A program made the translations under genes and the position numbers. From NCBI GenBank assembly GCA_944380605.1, contig CALWIA010000027.1:124001-188000 (forward strand): 64,000 nt of DNA. The letters are read 5' to 3'. Shown here piece by piece: positions 1 to 7,100 of this stretch (within the stretch, counting starts at the first letter, position 1; every line of letters begins with the position of its first letter). The notes under the pieces were generated by a model that did no database searches, was not told the DNA's origin, and saw only the letters and a program-made list of their open reading frames with translations. This stretch comes from an uncultured Lachnospiraceae bacterium. GTDB taxonomy: Bacteria > Bacillota > Clostridia > Lachnospirales > Lachnospiraceae.

Positions 1-1080
1 GAAGAGCCGGAGACCCAGCCGCAGCCGACGGAGCCGGAAGATACCCAAGAGCCGTCGGAACCGACGGAGGCGGTGAAGGATATTCTGAAAGACGCCATGG
101 AAGACTACGAGTATTCCGTGGATGACGTAAACGCCATGTTCAGCTCCCTGCGGTCTGTGGTGCAGGAGGCGGACCGGAGCATTGTGGTGGTGCACTCCGT
201 AAAACAGGAGACGGACTGGTTTGACAATCCGGTGGAGACGTCGGGGCTGTACGCCGGCGCGGTGATCGCGTCCACGCCCCATGACTTTCTGATCTTCACG
301 CCGGACCACGCGGTGGAAGACGCGGACTCCATTAAGGTGACCTTCAGCGACGGCACGGAGGCCGACGGCACGGTGCGCCAGTCGGACCAGGCGGCGGGCA
401 TGGCCGTGGTGGCGGTGGACAAATCGCTGCTGTCCGATACGGCAAGGAACAATACCCAGGCCCTGACGCTGGGCAACGCCTACGGGATCCGGCAGGGAGA
501 TCTGATGATCGCCCTGGGCGCTCCTTCGGGAATCGTTCATTCTTCTGCGTATGGGTTTGTTTCTTATATTCTCCGGGTGGCCCAGGTGCCGGACGGAGTG
601 GCCCGGGTGCTGTATGCGGACATCGGCAGCAGCGCGCAGGCTGGGACCTTTTTGTTCAATCTGTCCGGCGAGCTGGTGGGCTGGGTGACGGAAGCGTTTC
701 AGAGCGAATCCGGCGGCTGTTCCGTGCCGGCCTTTACGGTTTCCGATTACCGGACCAAGCTGGAGAAGATGTCCAACGGCGTCGCCGTTCCTTATGTGGG
801 AATCAAGGTGCAGGACGTGACGGAGACCATGACGTCGGCGGGCATGCCGGCGGGAGTATACGCCTCCGAGTGTATTCTGGATGGCCCGGCCTACAACGCC
901 GGCATTCAGAACGGGGATATTGTGGTGCGCATCGGGGACAAGGAGATCGTCAGCGTGAAGGACTATCAGACCCAGGTGGAAAACCTGACGGTGGGCCGGG
1001 ACGTCACCATTGTGGTGCTGCGCAAAGGCATCGACGAGTACAGAGAACTGGAGTATCAGGTAACGGTGGGAGCCAGGTGA
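1..1080 (+). CDS. HtrA/DegP-like trypsin-fold protein with PDZ domain, catalytically degenerate, 5' partial
   Basis: The frame is open from base 1, so the gene begins outside the window; the visible part is 359 residues. An acidic Pro/Glu/Thr-rich linker (bases 1-70) precedes a trypsin-like fold and a C-terminal PDZ domain (about bases 790-1060). The HtrA blueprint is easy to follow. The catalytic His is kept in TPDHAVED (codon 307-309). The Asp position of the usual DLAV motif is Gly (GMAV, codon 397-399). The GNSGGPL loop reads AQAGTFL, putting Ala (codon 640-642) at the nucleophile position. The protein is therefore probably a non-proteolytic, envelope-anchored binding protein; anchoring is inferred from the family, since the N-terminus is missing. 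A yhaM-like gene follows 57 bases later. Confidence 0.8.
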   Translation, partial: EEPETQPQPTEPEDTQEPSEPTEAVKDILKDAMEDYEYSVDDVNAMFSSLRSVVQEADRSIVVVHSVKQETDWFDNPVETSGLYAGAVIASTPHDFLIFTPDHAVEDADSIKVTFSDGTEADGTVRQSDQAAGMAVVAVDKSLLSDTARNNTQALTLGNAYGIRQGDLMIALGAPSGIVHSSAYGFVSYILRVAQVPDGVARVLYADIGSSAQAGTFLFNLSGELVGWVTEAFQSESGGCSVPAFTVSDYRTKLEKMSNGVAVPYVGIKVQDVTETMTSAGMPAGVYASECILDGPAYNAGIQNGDIVVRIGDKEIVSVKDYQTQVENLTVGRDVTIVVLRKGIDEYRELEYQVTVGAR

Positions 1081-1137
1081 GATGCCTGGCTCTCTGTATC
1101 CGGTATATAGAAAAAGACAGATGGGAGAACGACGGAA

Positions 1138-2082
1138 ATGAAGTATATTGAAACTCTGCGGGAAGGGATGCACGTTTCGGAGGTGTATCTGTGCAAGACG
1201 AAGCAGATCGCCCAGACCAAGGCGGGAAAAGACTACGGAAATCTGGTGCTGCAGGACAAGACGGGGACGGTGGATTCCAAGATCTGGGATCTGAATTCGC
1301 CGGGCATCGGCAATTTTGACGCCATGGACTACGTCCATGTGGACGCGGACGTGGTGGTGTTTCAGGGAAACAACCAGCTGAATATCCGCCGGATCCGCAA
1401 AGCGGACGAGGGAGAGTATGTGGCGGCGGACTATCTGCCGGTGTCTTCCAAAGACATTCCGACCATGTACGAGGAACTGGCGGGGTATGCCCGTTCCATT
1501 AAAAATCCGTATCTGAGCCGCCTGGCGGCGGGATTTTTTATTGAAGACAAGGCGTTTGTCCGGGCCTTCTGTTTCCACAGCGCCGCCAAAAGCGTGCACC
1601 ACGGCTTTGTGGGCGGTCTTCTGGAGCACACCCTCAGCGTGGTGAAGCTGTGCGATTATTTTGCCGGATTTTATCCTGGCATCAACCGGGATCTGCTGCT
1701 GACGGCGGCGATGTTCCACGATGTGGGCAAGCTGAAGGAACTGTCGGTCTTCCCGGAAAACGACTACACCGACGCCGGGCAGCTGCTGGGGCACATCGTC
1801 ATGGGAACGGAGATGGTAGGCGAGAGGATCCGCGCTATACCGGGCTTCCCGGAGAAACTGGAACGGGAGCTGAAGCACTGCATTCTGGCGCATCACGGCG
1901 AACTGGAATACGGCTCGCCCAAAAAACCGGCGCTTCTGGAAGCGCTGGCGCTGAATTTCGCCGACAATACCGACGCCAAGATGGAGACCATGATCGAGGC
2001 TCTGCGGGCCGGCGGCGCCAATCCCGGCTGGCTGGGGTATAACCGGCTTTTGGAGACCAATATCCGGAAAACGTCGGAATAG
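1138..2082 (+). CDS. yhaM: 3'-5' exoribonuclease YhaM family (OB fold + HD domain)
   Basis: A 314-residue protein with an N-terminal OB-fold nucleic-acid-binding region (about residues 10-90) and a C-terminal HD phosphohydrolase-type domain. The metal ligands are visible in HHGFVGGLLEHT and AAMFHDVGK, with a further His pair in LAHHGELEYG. YhaM proteins are about 310 residues and degrade RNA and single-stranded DNA from the 3' end, so length and domain order fit. GGGAG lies about 10 bases before the ATG. A strong terminator follows directly. In Bacillus yhaM sits beside yhaN and yhaO; here those relatives lie at 18.6-21.6 kb. Confidence 0.88.
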   Translation: MKYIETLREGMHVSEVYLCKTKQIAQTKAGKDYGNLVLQDKTGTVDSKIWDLNSPGIGNFDAMDYVHVDADVVVFQGNNQLNIRRIRKADEGEYVAADYLPVSSKDIPTMYEELAGYARSIKNPYLSRLAAGFFIEDKAFVRAFCFHSAAKSVHHGFVGGLLEHTLSVVKLCDYFAGFYPGINRDLLLTAAMFHDVGKLKELSVFPENDYTDAGQLLGHIVMGTEMVGERIRAIPGFPEKLERELKHCILAHHGELEYGSPKKPALLEALALNFADNTDAKMETMIEALRAGGANPGWLGYNRLLETNIRKTSE

Positions 2083-2089
2083 CCATACG

Positions 2090-2146
2090 AAAAGGGCTGC
2101 TGGAAAATCCCGGGTGAACTCTCAGAATTTTCCAGCAGCCCTTTTC
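2090..2146 (+). terminator. Rho-independent terminator after yhaM
   Basis: AAGGGCTGCTGGAAAAT and its inverted copy ATTTTCCAGCAGCCCTTTT form a stem of about 17 bp, closed by a TTTT run, starting 8 bases after the yhaM stop. Confidence 0.9.
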
Positions 2147-2158
2147 AGGAGGTATTGT

Positions 2159-2233
2159 GTGAATGTTGTATGTTGTAGGTGTGTATGTAAAGCGTACGCC
2201 CTGATCTTCAGGAAAGTACGGCCAGTTTTTTGA
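2159..2233 (+). CDS. Possible 24-residue Cys-rich peptide
   Basis: A perfect AGGAGG (2147-2152) sits 6 bases before a GTG that opens a 24-codon frame with four Cys clustered near the N-terminus (MNVVCCRCVCK) and a basic C-terminus. An overlapping ATG at 2163 opens a different 13-codon frame, so the reading frame is not certain. The strong ribosome site immediately after a terminator, with no other gene for it to serve, is the reason to list it. It could equally be leftover sequence. Confidence 0.25.
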   Translation: MNVVCCRCVCKAYALIFRKVRPVF

Positions 2234-2410
2234 CGAGCCGGCAACGATTGCGCGCTTGGTGCCGCCGGTCTCTGCTGATATTTGGTTTGTATCGATACCT
2301 CATTGATATCATGGTTTTATAATAGCAGGTAATTGTGAATAGAGTTTGTGTAAACCATAAAAGAAGTCTAAAATTCGGAAAATAAATCTTAAGGAAAGCG
2401 AAACAGGAAG
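2234..2410 (+). other. Intergenic region before the rRNA methyltransferase gene
   Basis: The DNA turns AT-rich with a TATAAT-like box in GTTTTATAATAG near 2317. No good -35 at standard spacing was found. No other feature was recognised. Confidence 0.4.
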
Positions 2411-3853
2411 ATGGAAAAAGCGATGGAAATCCGAAAGAACGACCATTTCACCGTGGAAATCGAGGACATGAGCGAAGACGGCTCCGGCATCGGAAAACAG
2501 AACGGCTACATCTGGTTTATCAAGGACACGGTCAAGGGAGACCTGGTGGAAGCCAGCGCCATGAAAATGAAAAAGTCCTATGGCTTTGCCCGGCTGGTGC
2601 AGGTGCTGCGGCCCTCCCCGGACCGGATCCCGCCGGCCTGCCCGGCGGCCCGCCGCTGCGGCGGCTGCCAGCTGCAGGCCATGCGCTACGAGGCGCAGCT
2701 GCGCTTTAAGGAGGACAAGGTCTGGAACAACCTGCTGCGGATCGGGAAAATCGAAGGACTGCGGCGGGCGGAAGACGGCGCCGCGGCGAAAGCCGACGGT
2801 GGGGAAGCGTCCGGAGGCGTTTTCCTTCCGATCATGGGCATGGAGCACCCCTGGCGGTACCGCAACAAGGCCCAGTTTCCCTTCGGAGAGGGCAAAGACG
2901 GCTCTATCCTCTGCGGATTTTACGCAGGCCGGACCCACGATATCATTGAACAGGAAGACTGCCTGCTGGGCATCGAAGAAAACCGGCAGATTCTGGACGC
3001 CATAAAGGCGTATATGGAAGAAACGGGCGTCCGCCCGTATAACGAAAAGACGGGGAAAGGGCTGGTACGCCACGCCCTGATCCGCAAGGGCTTTGCCACC
3101 GGCGAACTGATGGTCTGTCTGGTCATCAACGGAACCCGCCTGCCGAAGGCAGAGGCGCTGATCCGGCGGCTGCGAAGCATCCCCGGCATGGCCTCCATTT
3201 CGTTCAGCCCCAATCAGGAAAACACCAACGTAATCATGGGAAAGACGACGGAGGACCTGTACGGCCCCGGCTATATTACGGATTTTATTGGAACTGTCAA
3301 ATACCAGATTTCACCGCTGTCCTTTTACCAGGTCAACCCTGCCCAGACCCGGCGGCTGTACGAAACCGCTCTGGACTACGCGGGCCTGACAGGCAGGGAA
3401 ACGGTGTGGGATCTGTACTGCGGCATCGGCACCATTTCTCTGTTCCTGGCCCAGAAGGCCAAAAAGGTCCTGGGGGTGGAGATTGTGCCCCAGGCCATCG
3501 AGGACGCCCGCCGGAACGCGGCGCTCAACGGTATGGACAACGTGGAATTTTTTGTGGGCAGGGCGGAAGAGGTGCTGCCGGCCCATTATGAGAAAACCGG
3601 CGTCCGGGCCGACGTGGTGGTGGTGGACCCGCCCCGGAAGGGCTGCGATACGCGCTGCCTGGAGACCATTGCCGCAATGGCGCCGGACCGGGTGGTGTAT
3701 GTCAGCTGCGACTCCGCCACGCTGGCCCGGGATCTGGGGTACCTCTGCGGCAGGGGGTATGAGGTGAAGAAGGTGCGGTGCTGCGATATGTTCGGATGGA
3801 CCGTGCATTGTGAATGTGTGGTGAAACTGGAGAGGGAGGAAAAAAATGGATAA
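2411..3853 (+). CDS. rlmD: 23S rRNA (uracil-5-)-methyltransferase, RlmD/RumA family
   Basis: A 480-residue SAM-dependent RNA methyltransferase of the TrmA/RumA family. The N-terminus is a TRAM-type RNA-binding domain (ENDHF..ED..GIG pattern). An iron-sulfur cluster motif follows (CPAARRCGGCQ). The methyltransferase core has the SAM-binding motif WDLYCGIGTISLF, the DPPRKGC motif and the catalytic Cys region YVSCDSATLARDL. There is a small insert of low-complexity Ala/Gly residues around residue 120-135. A purine-rich stretch with CAGGAAG precedes the ATG. The last codons overlap the start of a broken DUF1016 gene, which places the island boundary exactly at the 3' end of this gene. Whether it modifies U1939, U747 or both cannot be told. 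Confidence 0.9.
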   Translation: MEKAMEIRKNDHFTVEIEDMSEDGSGIGKQNGYIWFIKDTVKGDLVEASAMKMKKSYGFARLVQVLRPSPDRIPPACPAARRCGGCQLQAMRYEAQLRFKEDKVWNNLLRIGKIEGLRRAEDGAAAKADGGEASGGVFLPIMGMEHPWRYRNKAQFPFGEGKDGSILCGFYAGRTHDIIEQEDCLLGIEENRQILDAIKAYMEETGVRPYNEKTGKGLVRHALIRKGFATGELMVCLVINGTRLPKAEALIRRLRSIPGMASISFSPNQENTNVIMGKTTEDLYGPGYITDFIGTVKYQISPLSFYQVNPAQTRRLYETALDYAGLTGRETVWDLYCGIGTISLFLAQKAKKVLGVEIVPQAIEDARRNAALNGMDNVEFFVGRAEEVLPAHYEKTGVRADVVVVDPPRKGCDTRCLETIAAMAPDRVVYVSCDSATLARDLGYLCGRGYEVKKVRCCDMFGWTVHCECVVKLEREEKNG

Positions 3854-4448
3854 TAGAAAGCGTATGGGAAAGAATAAAGATGATATTTCCTGTCGCTCCA
3901 AGTCTTTCTGAGATGAGTGATACTTATTTGAAATTCATAGAAGAAGTTAAAGCAGAGATTCGGAAGCAGAGGATTTCTGTTGTATTGAATGCAAATTCCG
4001 GTATGATCTGTCTTTATTGGAGTATAGGAAAAGCTATTATGAAGAAACAGGAGGAAGAAGGATGGGGAGCAAAAGTTATTGACCGTATGTCAAAAGACAT
4101 AAAGGATGCTTTTCCTGAAATGTCTGGATTTTCTCCAAGAAATATCAAATATATGCGAAAATTTGCCGAGTGCTGGCCTGACTATGCAATCGTGCAACGG
4201 GTCGTTGCACAAATTCCGTGGAGAAGCAATATTTCTTTGATGGATAAGCTGACAGATCAAGATAGCCGCATATGGTACGCGCAGAAAACAATAGAAAATG
4301 GTTGGAGCAAAACAGTGCTTGATATGCAAATTGAAAGTGGGCTGTTGGAACGTTCGGGTAAAAGTGTGAATCATTTTCCGGCTGTGTTTCCTCCCTCGGA
4401 CTCTGATATGGTAAATCAGATTTTCAAAGGTCCGTATTTGTTTGATTT
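3846..4448 (+). pseudogene. DUF1016/YhcG-type PDDEXK nuclease gene, frameshifted and 3' truncated
   Basis: The gene begins with GAGGGAGG and an ATG at 3846 inside the end of rlmD, giving MDNRKRMGKNKDDI, then loses frame near 3885. The reading resumes in another frame (PVAPSLSEMSDTYL...) and matches the DUF1016 N-terminal domain through motifs ISVVLNANSGMICLYW, GWGAKVIDRMSKD, FSPRNIKYMRKFAE and QIPWRSN. At GPYLFDF (about base 4445), where the family continues into its PDDEXK nuclease domain, the homology stops and runs into the antisense of another gene. The nuclease half is missing. Family members act in DNA processing or defence. Confidence 0.75.
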
Positions 4449-4569
4449 TACGTCCAATACTTTTGGTAGATACTTCATATTCATCAGCCAGTTTCTGAAC
4501 AGAAAGACCCTCGCCGCGTAAAGCACGGAAAAAGATTTCTAACAAACGCTCTTGTTTTGTGTTTTCCAT
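4442..4569 (-). pseudogene. 5' fragment of a WYL-type HTH transcriptional regulator
   Basis: Read on the minus strand from an ATG at 4569, the first 42 or so residues form an HTH of the kind that opens WYL-domain regulators (TKQERLLEIFFRALRGEG, YEVSTKSIGRKIKQI). Homology ends at the junction with the truncated DUF1016 gene near 4445. The frame continues only as the antisense of that gene. This is a deletion or recombination remnant, not an intact regulator. Confidence 0.6.
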
Positions 4570-4749
4570 TAAATTACCTCAATTCATTTTCACTTAATCA
4601 TAGCCTGATTATATAGGACGAGGCGGACAAACGGATGTCTTTTTGAAAAAATCATCTATTGATTTTTGGGGCTTTTGCAGCTTGCTTTCAATGGGTCATT
4701 CACTTTTTCATTATATACTTTTTGCAAATTAGTTTCAACAAATTACTGC

Positions 4750-4833
4750 ATATGGGGAAAAATGATGATAGAGATGATATAAGGCATCCGTCAGAAAGGC
4801 GGATGCTTTTGTGTCAGAAAAATTGAAAAATTC
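4750..4833 (+). repeat. Direct repeat, copy 1 of terminator module
   Basis: About 85 bases, beginning TATGGGGAAAAATGATG and including a GCATCCG/CGGATGC hairpin with a T run (4784-4810), are repeated with few changes at 6849-6936. In copy 2 the first bases are the 3' end of the GNAT-like gene. Copy 1 is therefore probably the tail of a lost relative. Confidence 0.8.
4784..4810 (+). terminator. Hairpin terminator in repeat copy 1
   Basis: GCATCCG, a 9-base loop, CGGATGC, then TTTT. The same hairpin occurs at 6885-6912. Confidence 0.75.
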
Positions 4834-4949
4834 CGTACTTCACCTCAATTTGACATGTATCTTGAAACGAAAGCAGGCCTGTGGTAAGATTTAATTATGA
4901 TAGGGGCTTTATACACTTCTATCATATGCAGGCGAGGGGGAGTGCAGAT

Positions 4950-5750
4950 ATGGATAAGGAATGGAATGAAAAATGTAATCAGCAGGATCTGCAGCGACTT
5001 CGCGGATTGCGCCTGATGGACGATGACTTTATGTCAAAGTGCTTTGAAAACAATATTGAATGCACAGAACTGGTTCTGCATATCGTGCTTGGAAGGGATG
5101 ACCTTAAGGTAGAAAAGGTTGAAACCCAGCATCTTATAAAGAACCTTCAGGGCAGATCGATTATTCTTGATATTTATGCTACCGATCATGTGGGAAAGCA
5201 GTATAATATTGAGATACAGAGGGCGGATCGGGGTGCCGGTGCCAAAAGAGCGAGGTACCACAGCAGCCTGATTGATGCCAATGTGACGGAACCGGGAGAT
5301 AAACTTGAAAATCTCGCCGAGACTTATGTGATCTTCATCACGGAGCGGGATGTGATGGGAGACGGACTTCCGATTTACCATATCAACAGAGTGGTGGAGG
5401 AGACAGGTAAGAAATTCCAGGACGAAGCGCATATCATATATGTAAACGGAGCCTATCGAGATCAATCCCCGTTGGGAATCCTCATGCATGACTTTTCCTG
5501 TACGGATCCGGACGATATTACATATGAAGTGCTTGCAGAGCGGGTAAGATATTTCAAAGAAGATGAGGAAGGAGTGGCTGCTATGTGTAAAGCTATGGAG
5601 GATATGAGAACAGAGGCTGTCATGGATGACAGAAAAGATACAGCATGCAGACTCTTGAAAAAGGGTGGAATGTCTCTGGAAGAAGTAGCCGAGATATCCA
5701 AATTGAGTATAGAGGAAGTGCGTGTGCTTGCTTCCCAGAAAAATGCATAA
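4950..5750 (+). CDS. Rpn-family recombination-promoting nuclease / putative transposase (PD-(D/E)XK)
   Basis: A 266-residue protein from the ATG at 4950, chosen over upstream in-frame starts because GAGGGGG lies about 10 bases before it. The N-terminal block LMDDDFMSKCFENNIECTEL and the nuclease core ILDIYATDHVGKQYNIEIQ (Asp, then ExQ) are typical of the Rpn/PDDEXK transposase family. VRYFKEDEEG and a C-terminal helical tail with an HTH-like end (SLEEVAEISKLSIEEV) follow. Rpn proteins are DNA endonucleases linked to recombination and phage defence. A fragment of a second copy lies at 5933-6045 and a C-terminal relic of a third at 35.8 kb. Base composition is AT-rich like the rest of the island. 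Confidence 0.85.
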   Translation: MDKEWNEKCNQQDLQRLRGLRLMDDDFMSKCFENNIECTELVLHIVLGRDDLKVEKVETQHLIKNLQGRSIILDIYATDHVGKQYNIEIQRADRGAGAKRARYHSSLIDANVTEPGDKLENLAETYVIFITERDVMGDGLPIYHINRVVEETGKKFQDEAHIIYVNGAYRDQSPLGILMHDFSCTDPDDITYEVLAERVRYFKEDEEGVAAMCKAMEDMRTEAVMDDRKDTACRLLKKGGMSLEEVAEISKLSIEEVRVLASQKNA

Positions 5751-5785
5751 ATCTGAATGCTACGTAAAAATGTGCGATTTCAGTG

Positions 5786-5812
5786 GGGCTGCCGGATATG
5801 GCGGCCCTTTTA
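5786..5812 (+). terminator. Terminator after the Rpn-family gene
   Basis: GGGCTGCC, six bases, GGCGGCCC, then TTTT, about 36 bases after the stop codon. Confidence 0.7.
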
Positions 5813-5932
5813 TGGATAAAATTACAGGCCCATAATTAAACCCTCAATTTTTTATGCTTAACTGCAAATATATCGTTCCTAAATTAACATATGAAGCATA
5901 GCTTGTTGACATAATAAATTCATCTTTGTTGG

Positions 5933-6045
5933 CTGATGACTTTATGTCAAAGTGTTTTGAAAATAATATTGAATACACAGAACTGATCCTGCATATCGTG
6001 CTTGGAAGGGATGACTTTAAGGTGGAAAAGGTCGAAATCCAATGA
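5933..6045 (+). pseudogene. Fragment of a second Rpn-family gene
   Basis: About 110 bases nearly identical to 5023-5130 of the intact Rpn gene, encoding DDFMSKCFENNIEYTEL and LGRDDFKVEKVEIQ before an in-frame stop. It has no start region and no catalytic core. It sits directly before the GNAT-like gene and is best explained as the remains of a tandem duplication. Confidence 0.85.
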
Positions 6046-6080
6046 TAGGTTCAAGATAATCATAACTTTTGGAGATTCGT

Positions 6081-6866
6081 ATGAAAAAGCGAGAAGATGA
6101 TGCTTTGCAAAAGGTACTTGCCATTTTGGAAGAAGAGGGGAAAACGTTTGAAGAAAAAAAGAAAGCAGCAATTTGCTATTTAGAGGAAAAAGAAGATTCC
6201 CTACTGGCCAATGTTCTGATCAGTAAGGCAGAAGAAGACGCAGCAGGCTTATTATGGAAAAAACAGTTTTGGAAGCAGGGAGAGGCACTTGAAGAAAAAA
6301 ATGGTGTACTGCTGCGCAAGACAGATAGACGAGATAAGGAGAACTTTCTCAAATTGCAGGAGGAAAATCCTATATCCAGAACAGTTATGAATATGGAAGC
6401 GTGTAGGGATATGTTATGGAAAGAACATGTGGAAAATAAAACGCTTATGTGTACCATAGAATCTTCAGGGGTTTATGTTGGATATTGTGGAATCAAGAAT
6501 CTGGCAAAGGAACCATGGGAAATTGCAGTCGAATTGTTGAAAAAGTGGCACAGAAAAGGAATTGGATTTCTCTCTATTTGCATACTGCTGGATGCGATTA
6601 AAGACAGATTAGGAGTGACAGAATTTCGTGTACGTATTGAATCAGACAACTATGCCAGTCAGCGTTTGTTCGAGAAACTAGGGGCGGAACCGAATGGGAT
6701 TTCTGAATTTCTGATTCATGGAGAAGAAAACCTGCGGCAAGTGGAAGAAGAGAATCTTTCTCTGATAAATGAAAATTTAAAAGAAATTGCTAGAAAATTT
6801 AACGTCGAACCGAGAAAATTATTGAGCCATGTGCTGGAATATCGGTTGATATGGGGAAAAGAGTGA
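6081..6866 (+). CDS. GNAT-like N-acetyltransferase with a helical, charged N-terminal extension
   Basis: A 261-residue protein starting at the ATG at 6081, with GGAG six bases upstream; the upstream TTG at 6069 is less likely. Residues 1-90 are highly charged and helical (KKREDDALQKVLAILEEEG). The middle resembles a GNAT fold: VYVGYCGIKNLAKEPWEIAVELLKKWHRKGIGFLS holds the acetyl-CoA loop, and ESDNYASQRLFEKLGAE is the typical C-terminal helix-strand. A second helical tail follows. Substrate is unknown. The N-terminal coil is unusual for GNAT enzymes and resembles the tails of Rpn proteins, so a past fusion with an Rpn tail is possible. Confidence 0.65.
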   Translation: MKKREDDALQKVLAILEEEGKTFEEKKKAAICYLEEKEDSLLANVLISKAEEDAAGLLWKKQFWKQGEALEEKNGVLLRKTDRRDKENFLKLQEENPISRTVMNMEACRDMLWKEHVENKTLMCTIESSGVYVGYCGIKNLAKEPWEIAVELLKKWHRKGIGFLSICILLDAIKDRLGVTEFRVRIESDNYASQRLFEKLGAEPNGISEFLIHGEENLRQVEEENLSLINENLKEIARKFNVEPRKLLSHVLEYRLIWGKE

Positions 6867-6936
6867 TGATAGAGACGACATAAGGCATCCGTCAGAAAGG
6901 CGGATGCTTTTTGCATACAGAAAAGTCGAAAAATTC
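6849..6936 (+). repeat. Direct repeat, copy 2 of terminator module
   Basis: Second copy of the module described at 4750-4833. It starts within the last codons of the GNAT-like gene and contains its terminator. Confidence 0.8.
6885..6912 (+). terminator. Terminator after the GNAT-like gene
   Basis: GCATCCG / CGGATGC hairpin with a 9-base loop followed by TTTTT, about 20 bases after the stop codon. It isolates the CRISPR locus from upstream transcription. Confidence 0.8.
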
Positions 6937-6990
6937 TGCAATTTTTAACATTTTGATAGATTTTAGCTTTGCCATCGTGTAAAATTATAC

Positions 6991-7065
6991 AAAAAGAAAT
7001 CCCCTATAACAGGGGAGTCTTAGGACGACATGAATAAATTTTTATTTGAACTCGTGATGTAATCC
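6991..7065 (-). ncRNA. tracrRNA of the type II-A system
   Basis: Read on the minus strand, bases 7065-7054 (GGATTACATCAC) are the exact reverse complement of repeat bases 9-20. Bases 7049-7044 (TCAAAT) pair with the first six repeat bases, with one G-U pair. The unpaired GAGT on the tracrRNA faces GA on the crRNA, the same bulge layout as in Streptococcus pyogenes. A short hairpin GTC-CTAA-GAC follows in the nexus position. A 5-bp terminal hairpin CCCCT-GTTAT-AGGGG (7015-7001) then leads to ATTTCTTTTT. From the predicted start to the T run the RNA is about 75 nt, with one strong 3' hairpin only. It is divergent from cas9 and lies in the cas9 leader. Confidence 0.9.
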
Positions 7066-7071
7066 ATATTT

Positions 7072-7100
7072 ATCATAATATATGAGGAGGGGGATGTCAA
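7072..7100 (-). promoter_or_regulatory. tracrRNA promoter overlapping the cas9 start
   Basis: On the minus strand: a perfect -35 TTGACA (7100-7095), a 17-base spacer, and -10 TATGAT (7077-7072). Initiation is predicted about 7 bases on, near 7066-7064, exactly at the anti-repeat. The spacer contains the cas9 ribosome site and the -35 box includes the A of the cas9 ATG, so occupancy here could compete with cas9 expression. Confidence 0.85.

Larger units (their letters stand above)
4570..4949. other. AT-rich intergenic region of the island
   Basis: Contains no supported gene. It holds one copy of a duplicated terminator module (4750-4833), and GAGGGGG upstream of the Rpn-family start codon. 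Confidence 0.5.

Noticed and set aside
3814..4521. A single intact 235-residue protein after rlmD
   Set aside because: The first residues are out-of-frame rlmD sequence and the last are antisense of a regulator fragment. Only the middle is DUF1016.
7041..7066. Stand-alone CRISPR repeat upstream of cas9 on the plus strand
   Set aside because: The match is limited to the anti-repeat pairing bases and its minus strand has promoter, bulge and terminator of a tracrRNA.
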